Source of the DNA: CAZTHM01 sp041946825
GTDB lineage: Bacteria; Acidobacteriota; Terriglobia; UBA7540
Direction of reading: 5' to 3'
NCBI GenBank assembly: GCA_041946825.1
Contig: JBHGBD010000005.1
Span: 1-64,000 of the forward strand
DNA: 64,000 bases
Of this stretch, positions 18,327 through 29,245 are shown in pieces. Every line of letters begins with the position of its first letter. Position 1 is the stretch's first letter. The translations under genes and the position numbers were made by a program. Under the pieces are notes generated by a model. The model was not told the origin of the DNA. It made no database searches and saw only the letters and a list, made by a program, of their open reading frames with translations.

Positions 18327-20066
18327 CTACTCGGACAATCGCTCGACGTCGGCGCGCACGGATTTGAGCGTGGGGTCGAGCCGCAGCGCGTGGCGATAAG
18401 CTTCCAGCGCGGGCGAGCGAAAACCCATTTGATCCTGGATTCGGGCCTTGAGAACTTCGAGATGTGAATCGGAGACGGTGTAACCCGCGACGAGCGCCTC
18501 CGCCAGCGCCGCGACGTATTGCCGCTGCACATAGAGCGAGCGTGCCAAGGCGTAGTGAAGCGGGCCATCGCCCGGAGCGAGTGCCAAGCCGGCGCGATAA
18601 GAATGTTCGGCGGCCGCGGGGTTCCCCCGCCGCTCCTGCTCCCAACCCAGCGCCAGGGAATGCTCGGCACGCGCGCGGCGCACTGTCCCGAGAGCGAGAA
18701 AGAGCACCACACCAAGCACCGTCAGGCTTGCAATCCAGCGAAGCGCGACGCGCGTTCTTCCCGTCGCGCCCACCGACGCCCCCGCGGGACCGCGCTCCTG
18801 AAGCATCTGCGGAATGGCGAGGAACGTAAAAAGCAGGATGAACGTCGGCGGAACAGACAACTGGAAGTTGAAGATCGAATCAACAAGTATCGCTGTTGCG
18901 CCTCCCACGCTCGCCGCCAGCCACACACGCTCGGTGCGCGAGGCGCGTCGTGAGAGCGATCGCACTTCGCGCGCGAAACTCCAGAGCAGCCACCCAAACG
19001 CCACGAGCCCGACCGCGCCGGCTTCGAGCAGGATCTGCAACAAGTCGTTGTGAAGCTGGCGAGTGTGAGTCCAGTACCGGATATATTCAGGGTGAGCGCC
19101 CAGGAATTGCGCCTGCAGTTCGAGGAAGCGCAACTGGAACATTCCCCAGCCGCCGCCGAACAACGGATGCTCCGTGAACATCGGCCAAGCGGCACGACAC
19201 AGGTAAAGCCGCCCTTCCAGGTGCGAAATGAGTGCTTGCATATTCGGAGCAAGGCTGGCCAGCGTGATGAGCAGTCCGGCGGGCAGGAGCGCGGCACGGA
19301 GCGTCACGATACCCGGCGTAGGAGCCGCCTCCGCGCCCCGCGCCCAGAATTTCCGGGCCACAACCAGGCCCGCCGCGAGACCCAGCCACGCGCCCCGAGA
19401 CCGCGTCCCAAGTATGGCGGCGAAAATAATCAGAACGCTCGCTGCGCAAAAGAATCTGCCGCGCCGCGTTGGGCTGCTTGCGGCCAGCGCCAGGGCCGCG
19501 AAAACCGCGCCGATCAAGTATCCGGCAACCAAGTTGGGATTCCCGAAGGTCGAGTAGAGGCGCATCGACGAGCGCATCGTTCCCCACTCGACGTGATACC
19601 CCCCGAAGAGCATAGGATCGTGTCCCGCCCATTGCAGCAACGCAATCGCGGCAACCCCGCTGGCGGCGAGAGCGATGAGCGTTGCAAGACTGCGAACCCG
19701 GCTCTCTCCTCCACCCCAGATTAGAAGCATCGCAAGCCACAATGGCCCGGCAAGGAAGGACTCGGCTTCAAGCAGACTAAAAGCCGGACGGGGACTCATT
19801 ACGCAAGAAACCAGGACCGCCAACACCAGCATTGCGAGTGGAAGGCCCAGACGCGAATTACCAGGCCATCGCGACCGTCCCCAGATCAGGCTCAAAGCGA
19901 ACGCGAGGGCGCCGGCCAACACCAGCCCCTTGGTCAGGAGCAGCTTGATGTAGATGAATTGGTCGGTGAACGCGCGCGAAAAAACGAGCGGAGTAATCAG
20001 CAAAAGTCCCAGCGCAAGCAGCCCGAAAGCCGCCCGGCTGGGAACACTTGCGCGCGCCGCATCCAT
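18327..20066 (-). CDS. O-antigen ligase-like membrane protein with TPR tail
   Basis: The 579-residue protein has about ten or more predicted membrane helices from residue 15 to about 450, including the Wzy_C/O-antigen-ligase region with a conserved H and R around YLCRAAWPMFTEHPLFGGG, and a periplasmic loop with IRYWTHTRQLHNDLLQILLEAG. The residual 120 residues are tetratricopeptide-like (ALGWEQERRGNPAAAEHSYR, LEAYRHALRLDPTLKSV). Wzy/WaaL relatives polymerise or ligate surface polysaccharide at the outer face of the inner membrane. No other glycan genes lie beside it, so the substrate is unknown. The ATG at 20066 begins a plausible N-terminus. Confidence 0.85.
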   Translation of the reverse strand: MDAARASVPSRAAFGLLALGLLLITPLVFSRAFTDQFIYIKLLLTKGLVLAGALAFALSLIWGRSRWPGNSRLGLPLAMLVLAVLVSCVMSPRPAFSLLEAESFLAGPLWLAMLLIWGGGESRVRSLATLIALAASGVAAIALLQWAGHDPMLFGGYHVEWGTMRSSMRLYSTFGNPNLVAGYLIGAVFAALALAASSPTRRGRFFCAASVLIIFAAILGTRSRGAWLGLAAGLVVARKFWARGAEAAPTPGIVTLRAALLPAGLLITLASLAPNMQALISHLEGRLYLCRAAWPMFTEHPLFGGGWGMFQLRFLELQAQFLGAHPEYIRYWTHTRQLHNDLLQILLEAGAVGLVAFGWLLWSFAREVRSLSRRASRTERVWLAASVGGATAILVDSIFNFQLSVPPTFILLFTFLAIPQMLQERGPAGASVGATGRTRVALRWIASLTVLGVVLFLALGTVRRARAEHSLALGWEQERRGNPAAAEHSYRAGLALAPGDGPLHYALARSLYVQRQYVAALAEALVAGYTVSDSHLEVLKARIQDQMGFRSPALEAYRHALRLDPTLKSVRADVERLSE

Positions 20067-20094
20067 GCGGGGATTCTACACCTCTCGCGCGACG

Positions 20095-20946
20095 TTACTT
20101 TTTGAGCTTCTTCTTGATCTGTTCTTCAACAGGATTATCGGCGTTATGGCCGCCGCTGGCAAAGAAGTTGTATACCTTCCCGCCTGTGGTAACAATCTTG
20201 AATATGCCCATGGGATTTCCCATAAACAAGATTGTGTCAACCGACTTGACTGCGGACGCGGGTTGATCCAGGACAACCTTCCCCTGGTTTGAGTACTTGA
20301 CGGAGTCGCTTGATACCATCAACTTGCATTCGTCCTGGGAACCACTCGCCATGACTTCGGACATCTTGCTCATCAACTCCATGGGCGTCAGGTCGCCTTC
20401 GGCCATGAAGCAGGCCTTGAACGCTTGCGGCAGACCTGAGGACCCCGAAATGGAAAAAGTCACGCCCGTGACCTGGACGACCATGGGACTGCCCTGAACC
20501 GACGGGCCGGTTTCAGCGGTGGGAGGGGCGGGGACTTCCAATGCGATTGTGCATTTTGACTCTTCGGCCGAATCCGGAACCTTGAGATGGAACTTGGCAC
20601 GCTCCGCGCTCTCCACGCGAAAGTCCCGCTCCTTCACCGATGACGGCTGGCAGTACATGCGCAACAGCATATTGGTAGCGAAATTCTTGCCGGTGAAGAC
20701 CACATCGCCTTCCCAACCGGGTGGCACGGTATTGGGTGTGATCGCCGTGACTTCCGGCGGTGGACCTTGCGGCTGCTTGGCTTGCGCCGGGGGCTTTTGC
20801 TCCTGCTTGCCGATCTTGGGGACTTTCGGAAGCTTGGGCAATCCGAATTGCGCGGACACTGCCGGGGCTCCAAACACCAGACCGAAAACGGCCATCAAAG
20901 ACCACGCGCGCACACCGGAACGCAGAACTCTCTCGACGCGAAGCAT
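20095..20946 (-). CDS. Secreted IPT/TIG-like protein (paralogue 1)
   Basis: The 283-residue product has an N-terminal signal peptide ending near VSAQFGLP, then a proline/lysine-rich linker. An IPT/TIG-like beta domain follows (VTAITPNTVPPGWEGDVVFT, then GKNFATNMLLRMYC). The last 110 residues contain MELMSKMSEVMASGSQDECK and a terminal module with FKIVTTGGKVYNFFASGG. That terminal module is shared with the next protein upstream (ILNSGKTYNFIAAS), so the two are diverged paralogues. Function unknown; a surface or periplasmic binding role is an inference. Confidence 0.7.
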   Translation of the reverse strand: MLRVERVLRSGVRAWSLMAVFGLVFGAPAVSAQFGLPKLPKVPKIGKQEQKPPAQAKQPQGPPPEVTAITPNTVPPGWEGDVVFTGKNFATNMLLRMYCQPSSVKERDFRVESAERAKFHLKVPDSAEESKCTIALEVPAPPTAETGPSVQGSPMVVQVTGVTFSISGSSGLPQAFKACFMAEGDLTPMELMSKMSEVMASGSQDECKLMVSSDSVKYSNQGKVVLDQPASAVKSVDTILFMGNPMGIFKIVTTGGKVYNFFASGGHNADNPVEEQIKKKLKK

Positions 20947-21149
20947 GAGCCCTCCTCCGTGAACCCAGGTAATGGAATTCTGTTAGTGAGGTTAGGAAAC
21001 ACTCCCCACTGCCACCGCGAAGCATACGCCGGGATGAGGAGCTTCCGCAAGTAGCAATTCGCCTGTTAACTTCCGGTCGCAACTCGACATTAATCCACTA
21101 GTACTGAATCGCAAGGAAAGCTGCTGGGACTGCTCGTCGCGAGGCGGCC

Positions 21150-22337
21150 TTACTTCAGTGCTTTACGCAGGGAGTCAATAATCGACTCACTGTCGGCGGG
21201 CTTTAGCGATGCGGCGATGAAATTGTAGGTCTTTCCAGAATTCAGGATAATATGAAATGTCCCTGTGTTCACTCCCAGGAACATGTTTGCGCCCACCTCT
21301 TTGATCTCCGCGGCGGAGGCGGTGAAGACTTCGTTGCCGGACTCCTCAAAGCGAAGTTTCCCATCGGCAAACTTCAACGTCCCTTTGGGCCTGCTGCCTT
21401 TCTGAAGGATTCCCGCGACATCCGCCAGGCTGATGACGTCGAAGAGCAGCGACTCGGCGGCGGCCTTTTCGGTTTTGGTATCGGACTTCCTAGAAGCGGG
21501 AGGCTCTGAGGTGGATGCGGCCGGGGCGGTGTTGGTGGGCGCCTCGTCGGTCACAACAAAAGCCGCTTCGGTTTCGTTGTCGTCGGGATTCACCACAAAC
21601 AAGCCGCTGGAGCCCGTCGCGGCATCGTCGGCGATCTGGACGCGTGCCGTCAATTCGGTGTCTTTCTTCACCTCAGTCTCGAGCACGCGGATGCCGGAAT
21701 TCGAGAAGGCGACCTTTGCACCTTTGTCAAAATTCTTGCCGTGAATCTTCAGTTGGAGCCGGCTTCCCTTCCCGGCGCGCGGCGGGTCCACTTTCGTGAC
21801 TTCCGGCGCCGCCGAAGGCTGCGTCGAAGTAGCGACAGCGGCAGCGGGAGCTGCTGGCGTCGGAATAAGCGAATTCGCTTGCGCCGGCGGAGTCGCCACC
21901 GGGTCGGCGGCCGGCGCAGAAGGCGTCGCGGCCGTAATCCCGCCGGTAACGGTGAAGAACGTTTCGGCAACGGCGCTCGCGGGATTGCTTACGTAAAGAC
22001 GAATCGCGCCGGACTCCGCCTTCATTCCCACAGCCACTCGCGCTTCCAGTTGGGTCGAGCTCACACGCCTCGTCGAAGTCGCATGGACTGAAGGGGTCGA
22101 AAACGATACGTAAACTCCCGGCGAGAAATTCTTCCCTTCAATGATTACCGTCACTTCATCGCCCGCCGCAGCCTGACCGGGCTTCACCTGGCGAATCTCC
22201 GGCACGGCTTCGGGCGATACCTCGGTGTCAGCCTGGCGTGCGGCTCCCTTCACCGAATATGGAAGCACCAGGATGAAGACTGCCACTGGCGTGAACCAAT
22301 TGGTCAGGTCTCTACCCCGATGACTGCGTGTTCGCAT
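21150..22337 (-). CDS. Secreted protein with two IPT/TIG domains (paralogue 2)
   Basis: The 395-residue product has a signal-like N-terminus (FTPVAVFILVLPYSVKGAA). Two IPT/TIG domains follow (IRQVKPGQAAAGDEVTVIIE and VTKVDPPRAGKGSRLQLKI, each followed by GKNF), joined by an Ala/Pro-rich linker. After a second linker the C-terminal 90 residues form a compact domain: GTLKFADGKLRFEESG, an acidic turn, then FHIILNSGKTYNFIA. That pattern of short beta strands and a closing helix resembles PH/GRAM-like folds, but I cannot verify it. It is 203 bases upstream of its shorter paralogue in the same orientation. Confidence 0.7.
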   Translation of the reverse strand: MRTRSHRGRDLTNWFTPVAVFILVLPYSVKGAARQADTEVSPEAVPEIRQVKPGQAAAGDEVTVIIEGKNFSPGVYVSFSTPSVHATSTRRVSSTQLEARVAVGMKAESGAIRLYVSNPASAVAETFFTVTGGITAATPSAPAADPVATPPAQANSLIPTPAAPAAAVATSTQPSAAPEVTKVDPPRAGKGSRLQLKIHGKNFDKGAKVAFSNSGIRVLETEVKKDTELTARVQIADDAATGSSGLFVVNPDDNETEAAFVVTDEAPTNTAPAASTSEPPASRKSDTKTEKAAAESLLFDVISLADVAGILQKGSRPKGTLKFADGKLRFEESGNEVFTASAAEIKEVGANMFLGVNTGTFHIILNSGKTYNFIAASLKPADSESIIDSLRKALK

Positions 22338-22360
22338 GGAACGCCTCCGTCACGAGGAGC

Positions 22361-24232
22361 TCATTCCTTGGCTTTCTCAGGTGTGACGACGCTGGTCGTT
22401 TCCTTGGCCGCCTGAGGTTTCTCTTTCTTGATGATCCCGGAGCCTTCCTTGATGGTTAGGAATTGATTCACTTCGACCTTGGCGAATTTCTCGATCTGCG
22501 GGACTTCAACGCGTTTTCCGTTCTTGGTTTCGGTGACGAGCGTGGGCCACTTCACCTCGATCAGGTCGATAATTTTCGCCTGTCCCAGGCCGAAGTGCAG
22601 ACGCAAATCGTTCTGGGACATGACGCTGGTCCCGCAATGAATCTCGTCGATTTGAGCGTGGTTTCCGGTCACGACCCGCACGCGCGCACCCACGGCCGTG
22701 CGGTTACACTTCGTCCCCAGGAGTTTGATGGAAATCCAGTTGTTCTTGTTTCCGCCTTCATTCCGCAGCAGCGAGGGCAGGTCGTTCATGTTCAAAACGA
22801 GGACGTCCACATCGCCGTCGTTATCGTAGTCACCGAAGGCGCACCCGCGGCTCGACATTTTCTGTGAGACTCCCGGACCCATCTGCGCGGAGACATCCTT
22901 GAATTTCCCGTTGCCCAGGTTGTGATACACGATGCGCGGCGATTTGAAGTCGGCGTCCAGGTTATAGTTCACCAGTTCCGGATAAACGTGTCCGGTAACA
23001 TGAAAAATGTCGCTCCAACCGTCGTTATCGTAATCCACAAAACCCGCGCCCCAGTTGACGTAACGCGTGTTGACTCCGATTCCCGAAACGAAGGTCACGT
23101 CGGTGAATGTTCCGTCGCCGTTGTTGTGGTAGAGGTCGCAGGTGTCGTCCTGGAAATTGGTTTTGAAGATGTCGAGCCAGCCGTCGCAGTCGTAGTCGGC
23201 GACGCCGATGCCCATGCCCGCCTGCTCCTGTCCGTCTTCGTTGTAAGCGCAGCCGGACATCACGGCTACGTCCTCGAACGTCCCATCGTGATTGTTCTTG
23301 AAGAGGATGCTCGGCTCAGAATCGACGGCCACGTAGATGTCCGGCCAGCCGTCGTTGTCGAAATCATATGCCACGGCAGTGATTGAGTAGCGCGGCCCGG
23401 GCTTCAACACGCCCGCTTTCTCGGAAACATCAGTGAAGGTTCCGTCGCCGTTGTTGTGGTAGAGGATATTCAAGCCACCAGGTAATCCGCGCGGCCCGCA
23501 CATAACCGGAATGCCCTTCCACTGGCAATAGCCTGTCTGGCCGGGCACGGGAACCTTGGCGAGATCCAGTTCGATGTAGTTGCTGACGAAGAGATCCAGG
23601 TAGCCGTCGCGGTCGTAATCCACCCACGTGGATCCCGTGCCCCAGCGCACGCGCTCTTCGTAAAGCCCGGCCTTCTTGGTTACGTCGGTGAAGGTGCCAT
23701 CGCCGTTGTTGTGCCAGAGGACGTTGTGCCCCCAGTAGCCGCAGAACAGGTCGTCCCAGCCGTCGTTATCGTAGTCGCCGACACACACGCTGGTCTGCCA
23801 GCCACTCCGCGCCAAGCCGGACTTCTCGGTGATGTCGGTGAATGTGCCGTCGCGATTGTTCTTGTAAAGATGACAGGTGGGCGTCTTGCCGTCCGGGTAG
23901 GGTTCCTCTCCTTCGAAACGGATGCCGTTGGTCATGTAAATGTCGAGCCAGCCATCGTGGTCGTAATCAAAAAACGCCAGGCCGCTGCCTTTGGCCTCCA
24001 CGATGTAGTTTTTCTTCTTCACCCCGCCCCAGACGTTGGGCACGGTCAGTCCCGCTTGCTGCGCCACATCAACAAAGGTGACGGGAGATGCAGCCTCGAC
24101 ATTGGGCAGTACGGCAGCGTTGAGAGCCAGCGGTGACCGCCACCGGGCGAGGGGCGTCGCCAAAGCGTCAAGCAGATCCGAGCCGAGCAGAAGGCCGCTT
24201 GCGCCGAGGAGTTGTCGTCGTGAAATCTTCAT
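22361..24232 (-). CDS. CRTAC1 family protein (FG-GAP repeats, ASPIC/UnbV)
   Basis: The 623-residue protein starts with a twin-arginine-like signal (MKISRRQLLGASGLLLGSDL), which is why I chose the ATG at 24232 over one 15 codons upstream. The body holds about seven FG-GAP/VCBS repeats marked by DYDNDGWxDI and LYHNNGDGTFTDV, a calcium-binding beta-propeller type. The C-terminal ASPIC/UnbV domain has NWISIKLLGTKCNRTAVGAR and a DLIEVKWP motif. Proteins of this architecture are common and secreted in Acidobacteriota and often act in surface adhesion or polymer binding; the ligand is unknown. The next gene is only 24 bases away. Confidence 0.92.
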   Translation of the reverse strand: MKISRRQLLGASGLLLGSDLLDALATPLARWRSPLALNAAVLPNVEAASPVTFVDVAQQAGLTVPNVWGGVKKKNYIVEAKGSGLAFFDYDHDGWLDIYMTNGIRFEGEEPYPDGKTPTCHLYKNNRDGTFTDITEKSGLARSGWQTSVCVGDYDNDGWDDLFCGYWGHNVLWHNNGDGTFTDVTKKAGLYEERVRWGTGSTWVDYDRDGYLDLFVSNYIELDLAKVPVPGQTGYCQWKGIPVMCGPRGLPGGLNILYHNNGDGTFTDVSEKAGVLKPGPRYSITAVAYDFDNDGWPDIYVAVDSEPSILFKNNHDGTFEDVAVMSGCAYNEDGQEQAGMGIGVADYDCDGWLDIFKTNFQDDTCDLYHNNGDGTFTDVTFVSGIGVNTRYVNWGAGFVDYDNDGWSDIFHVTGHVYPELVNYNLDADFKSPRIVYHNLGNGKFKDVSAQMGPGVSQKMSSRGCAFGDYDNDGDVDVLVLNMNDLPSLLRNEGGNKNNWISIKLLGTKCNRTAVGARVRVVTGNHAQIDEIHCGTSVMSQNDLRLHFGLGQAKIIDLIEVKWPTLVTETKNGKRVEVPQIEKFAKVEVNQFLTIKEGSGIIKKEKPQAAKETTSVVTPEKAKE

Positions 24233-24402
24233 CCCGATTTTAGATGCGTGAGCCTGCGGGCGTGTCCACGGGAACACGTCCGTCCTGGCGGATGAACCCT
24301 TTCAGCCACCGAGACAGACAGATGATTATACACTATTGTTGCGTCCCCCCGTCGTCACCAACCGGCGCTCCAAAGCCTTCGCGTCGGGGCCGGGAGACAG
24401 CG

Positions 24403-24408
24403 TATAAT
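24403..24408 (+). promoter_or_regulatory. Possible -10 box upstream of the dienelactone hydrolase
   Basis: TATAAT lies about 45 bases before the ATG of the hydrolase gene. The -35 region is not convincing, so this is only a candidate. Confidence 0.4.
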
Positions 24409-24452
24409 GGCTGACCGGGCTTTGACCTGAGAATGGTATGTGGAGGTCTTCA

Positions 24453-25205
24453 ATGCGGAGATGTTCCACCTTGCTTTGCGCGTGCCTGGTCGTCGTGCCC
24501 GCGCTAGGCTTCGCCGGTCCTGTCAAAACTGAGGACGTCACATTCAAAAGCGGCGAAGAAACCGTCGCTGGCTACCTCGCGCTTCCGGACTCCCCCGGAC
24601 GCCATCCGGCTCTTGTCGTCATTCACGAATGGTGGGGCCTGAATGATTGGGTGAAGGAGCAGGCGCGGAAATTCGCCGAAGAGGGCTACGTGGCGCTGGC
24701 GCCGGACCTCTACCGCGGCAAGGTCGCCACTGACGCTTCGCTGGCTCACGAGTTAAGCCGCGGGATGCCCCAGGATCGCGCCTTGCGCGACCTGAAGGCG
24801 GCGTTCGCCTACCTCGCCGCGCGTAGCGACGTGGACAAAGCCAAGATCGGTTCTGTCGGATGGTGCATGGGCGGAGGACTCTCGCTTGAGCTTGCGGTGA
24901 ATGAACCGCGACTCGCCGCGTGTAGCGTTAACTACGGGCGCATGCCAACCGAACCCGCTTCTATCCAGAAGATTGGCGCTCCCGTGCTGGGGATTTTTGG
25001 CGCCGACGATCGCGGGATTCCACCCGACTCGGTCCGGGCTTTCGAGAAGGCCATGAAAGCCGCCGGCAAATCCATCGATGTGAAGATCTATGAAGGCGCA
25101 GGCCACGCCTTCCAGAATCCCAACAACCAGACCGGCTTTCGCGCCGAAGCTGCTGCGGATTCCTGGAAGCGCATGGTCGACTTCTTCAATCGTACCCTGA
25201 AATAG
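24453..25205 (+). CDS. Dienelactone hydrolase family protein, exported
   Basis: This 250-residue alpha/beta hydrolase has a signal peptide (LLCACLVVVPALGFAG) that is unusual for the cytosolic family. The nucleophile is the Cys of GWCMGG (about Cys138), with Asp in FGADDRGIP (about 185) and His in GAGHAF (about 218), the Cys-Asp-His triad of dienelactone hydrolases. The HEWWGLNDW motif is also typical. I chose the ATG at 24453 because GGAGG lies 6 bases upstream; an ATG 15 bases earlier lacks a site. Substrate in this bacterium is unknown. Confidence 0.92.
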   Translation: MRRCSTLLCACLVVVPALGFAGPVKTEDVTFKSGEETVAGYLALPDSPGRHPALVVIHEWWGLNDWVKEQARKFAEEGYVALAPDLYRGKVATDASLAHELSRGMPQDRALRDLKAAFAYLAARSDVDKAKIGSVGWCMGGGLSLELAVNEPRLAACSVNYGRMPTEPASIQKIGAPVLGIFGADDRGIPPDSVRAFEKAMKAAGKSIDVKIYEGAGHAFQNPNNQTGFRAEAAADSWKRMVDFFNRTLK

Positions 25206-25206
25206 C

Positions 25207-25225
25207 GGCATCCCTGCGGGATGCC
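25207..25225 (+). terminator. Hairpin after the hydrolase gene
   Basis: GGCATCCC and GGGATGCC form a perfect 8-bp stem with a 3-base loop two bases after the stop codon. No T tract follows, so it is a terminator-like or mRNA-stabilising structure. Confidence 0.5.
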
Positions 25226-25290
25226 CGCGAGAGCACGGGCAACTTGCCCGTCGGACCTGCTGTTCACGAAAGTCCGGGCAGCGACAAAGC

Positions 25291-25824
25291 GTGCCCGTTG
25301 GAGGAGCAAAATCCTTGGGAGTCGAACCTTATCGAGAGTCGCTATTGGAGTACCTGATTTCGGCCCTCTTCGCGCGCTCGGGCGAACCCGGAACCCTCAC
25401 CGGAGAAGGCAAGCCGGCGCGCTTTGAAATCAAGAAGAGCCTTGGGGGGGGAAGCTGTGAGGCATCCTGTAATCTGGAATTCGCGCTTCCCTCCGGCCGT
25501 GTGCTCTCTCATGTCTCCGACATCGTCATCCGACTGGCAGGCGGAAAGACCGTGGCCGTCGAACTCCAGTGGGCAACCGACCTCGAGGACCAACTCAAGG
25601 CTCGCGCCTTCGATGTGCTGCACCTGAAGCAGGCGCTGGGGCAGAACTTCACCGCGTTTCTGATTTACCTGCGCGCGGGACTCGGAGGGCTCAGCGCCGA
25701 GCACGCCCGCGAAATCTGCTACCCGTTCGACCACTTCATCGCCCTCGAACACCAGGACCCGCAAAACCCCACGATCTGGGTTTCTGTTCTCGACCGGATT
25801 GAAGCGGAGATGAAATCGCGTTGA
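25291..25824 (+). CDS. Small protein with possible PD-(D/E)XK nuclease fold
   Basis: I do not recognise a named family. The 177-residue product has a helix (PYRESLLEYLISALFAR), then beta strands. A segment SDIVIRLAGG followed by KTVAVELQWA and a long helix with LEDQLKARAFDVLHLKQALG resembles the D...ExK core of PD-(D/E)XK nucleases, with the usual Lys replaced by Gln. A late FDHFIALEHQ follows. The start may be TTG at 25315, which has a GGAGG upstream, rather than GTG at 25291. It is 10 bases from the convergent sdhB. A nuclease role is only a hypothesis. Confidence 0.5.
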   Translation: MPVGGAKSLGVEPYRESLLEYLISALFARSGEPGTLTGEGKPARFEIKKSLGGGSCEASCNLEFALPSGRVLSHVSDIVIRLAGGKTVAVELQWATDLEDQLKARAFDVLHLKQALGQNFTAFLIYLRAGLGGLSAEHAREICYPFDHFIALEHQDPQNPTIWVSVLDRIEAEMKSR

Positions 25825-25833
25825 GCACGCGGT

Positions 25834-26532
25834 CTAAAATCTTCGGAATAGCAGTGCCTTCTTCACCTCGCCGATGGCGCGGGTGACGTTGATCCCGCGC
25901 GGGCAGGCTTCCACGCAGTTGAAGATCGTGCGGCAGCGCCATACGCCGTCGGCGGCGCCCAGGACGGCAAGGCGCTCGTCGCGGCCTTCGTCCCGACTGT
26001 CGAAGATAAAGCGGTGGGCGTTGACGATGGCAGCGGGGCCGACATACTCCTCATTCGCCCAGAATGACGGGCAGGAGGTAGTACACGCCCCGCAGAGGAT
26101 GCACTTCGTCGTGTCCTCGAACCGCTCGCGGTCTTCGATGGTTTGCAGGCGCTCCCTTTGGGGTTCGGGCGTGTGCGTGATGAGGTAGGGCTTGACTTTC
26201 GTGTATTTCTCGAAAAAAGCCTCCATGTCTACGAGCAGATCTTTGATGACGCGAAAGCCACGCATCGGTTCTACGGTGATCTTTGTCCCCAGATTTCGCA
26301 GTAGCACCTTGCACGCGAGAGTGTTTGCCCCATTGATCACCATGGCGTCGGACCCGCAGATCCCGTGCGCACAGGAGCGGCGAAAGGTCAGCGTGCCGTC
26401 GAGATGCCACTTGACGTGGTTGAGCGCGTCGAGGAGGCGATCCGTGGGCTCGGCCTCCACCTGGTATTCGCCCCAGTAAGGTTCCTTATCCTTTTCAGGG
26501 TTGAAGCGTTTTATTTTCAGCGTTACTTTCAT
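25834..26532 (-). CDS. sdhB: Succinate dehydrogenase iron-sulfur subunit SdhB
   Basis: SdhB carries electrons from the flavoprotein to the quinone site through three Fe-S clusters. The 232-residue product has the [2Fe-2S] motif SCAHGICGSD and AC, with ligands Cys54, Cys59, Asp62 and Cys74; Asp at the third position is the E. coli SdhB type. The [4Fe-4S] and [3Fe-4S] motifs are CILCGACTTSCP and CRTIFNCVEACPRGI. I chose the ATG at 26532 (MKVTLKIKRFNP); an upstream GTG-like extension is not conserved. It is last in sdhCDAB and is 94 bases downstream of sdhA. Confidence 0.95.
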   Translation of the reverse strand: MKVTLKIKRFNPEKDKEPYWGEYQVEAEPTDRLLDALNHVKWHLDGTLTFRRSCAHGICGSDAMVINGANTLACKVLLRNLGTKITVEPMRGFRVIKDLLVDMEAFFEKYTKVKPYLITHTPEPQRERLQTIEDRERFEDTTKCILCGACTTSCPSFWANEEYVGPAAIVNAHRFIFDSRDEGRDERLAVLGAADGVWRCRTIFNCVEACPRGINVTRAIGEVKKALLFRRF

Positions 26533-26576
26533 CGTTGCGCTCCACGCCTTCTCAATCGGTACATTGGATCTTCGGA

Positions 26577-26619
26577 CCATCGTCTGATCGGTTCAATCGA
26601 TGGACCGATCGCCCGATGG
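26577..26619 (-). repeat. Palindromic element downstream of sdhA
   Basis: On the minus strand, 8 bases after the sdhA stop, CCATCGGGCGATCG is followed after 15 bases by CGATCAGACGATGG, forming an imperfect stem. The same 14-mer CCATCGGGCGATCG and the same GAACCGATCA occur in the same sense after the flavoprotein gene of the second operon near 31,366. Confidence 0.7.
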
Positions 26620-26626
26620 CTCGATT

Positions 26627-28351
<1,725 letters not shown>

Positions 28352-28479
28352 CTTAGGAACCTGTCCTCAAGGCTCAGGAGAAAGTGGAAATTGAAAAACA
28401 GAATCTGGTGAGCCGGATCTTGATTTTCGATTTACAGTTTCGCATTCCCGTCTTCCAGTTTCCAATTTCGTCTTTTCGT

Positions 28480-28860
28480 TCACGGCGCCGGCACCGGTTG
28501 AAACGTGAAAATCACCAGCGACCCCAGCGCCAGAATAATGAAGCCGACAACGTAGAGCGAAGCAAGCGATACCAGGCGCCACCCACGCGCAGATATGTAA
28601 TCGTCGATGAGCGTCCGGACGCCGTTCGCACCGTGGATCATTGCCAGCCACAGCATCACCAGGTCGTAGGTCCGCCAGAAGGGCGTCGCAAACCGTTTCG
28701 CCACAAAGCTGTAATTAACCACCTCGATGTTATTGATAATGTGCATGATCGCGAGGTGTCCAAGGGCCATGAAAAGCAGCACCACTCCCGAAATTCGCAT
28801 GAAGAGCCAGGCGTAAAGCTCCAGCCCGCTGTCGGGTCTCGGCCGTCCTGCAACGCTCAT
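28480..28860 (-). CDS. sdhD: Succinate dehydrogenase membrane anchor SdhD
   Basis: The 126-residue hydrophobic product has three membrane helices (FMRISGVVLLFMALGHLAIM, LVMLWLAMIHGANGV, and a last one near residues 100-118). His within LGHLAIMHI is a candidate haem b ligand. It pairs with SdhC to anchor the complex and to bind quinone. It is separated from sdhC by 10 bases and from sdhA by 128 bases that contain AT-rich repeats. Confidence 0.88.
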   Translation of the reverse strand: MSVAGRPRPDSGLELYAWLFMRISGVVLLFMALGHLAIMHIINNIEVVNYSFVAKRFATPFWRTYDLVMLWLAMIHGANGVRTLIDDYISARGWRLVSLASLYVVGFIILALGSLVIFTFQPVPAP

Positions 28861-28870
28861 TCGCGCCCCC

Positions 28871-29245
28871 TTATTTCACCACCCATTCCAACATGTAGAC
28901 CGCCGTTGGAATGAAGATGACGGCAAACACTCCCGACACCGCGTAGACCCACCTGCGATGCGACGCGGTCGTCTCCGGCCAGAAGTCAATGATGATGATG
29001 CGCATGCCGTTCAGCGCATGGAAAAGCACCGCGCCAGCGAGAAAGACTTCGCCAACTCGGAAAAAGGGCATGCGGTAGAGGGCTATCGCCTTGTTATAGA
29101 GCTCCGGCCCCCAGCCGATGAACGCCGTGTCCACAACATGAATCAACAGAAAGAGGAACACACCAACACCCGTGACGCGATGAAAGATCCAGGACCACTG
29201 CCCTGCGCCGCCCCGGTAGGTCAAATACTGAGAAAGCTTAGCCAT
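28871..29245 (-). CDS. sdhC: Succinate dehydrogenase cytochrome b556 subunit SdhC
   Basis: The 124-residue product has three membrane helices and the SdhC signature WIFHRVTGVGVFLFLLIHVVD, with a second conserved HALNGMRIII that holds the haem axial His. It starts the sdhCDAB operon. The promoter should be in the 29,246-29,626 gap, but I could not identify a clear -35/-10 pair. Confidence 0.9.
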   Translation of the reverse strand: MAKLSQYLTYRGGAGQWSWIFHRVTGVGVFLFLLIHVVDTAFIGWGPELYNKAIALYRMPFFRVGEVFLAGAVLFHALNGMRIIIIDFWPETTASHRRWVYAVSGVFAVIFIPTAVYMLEWVVK

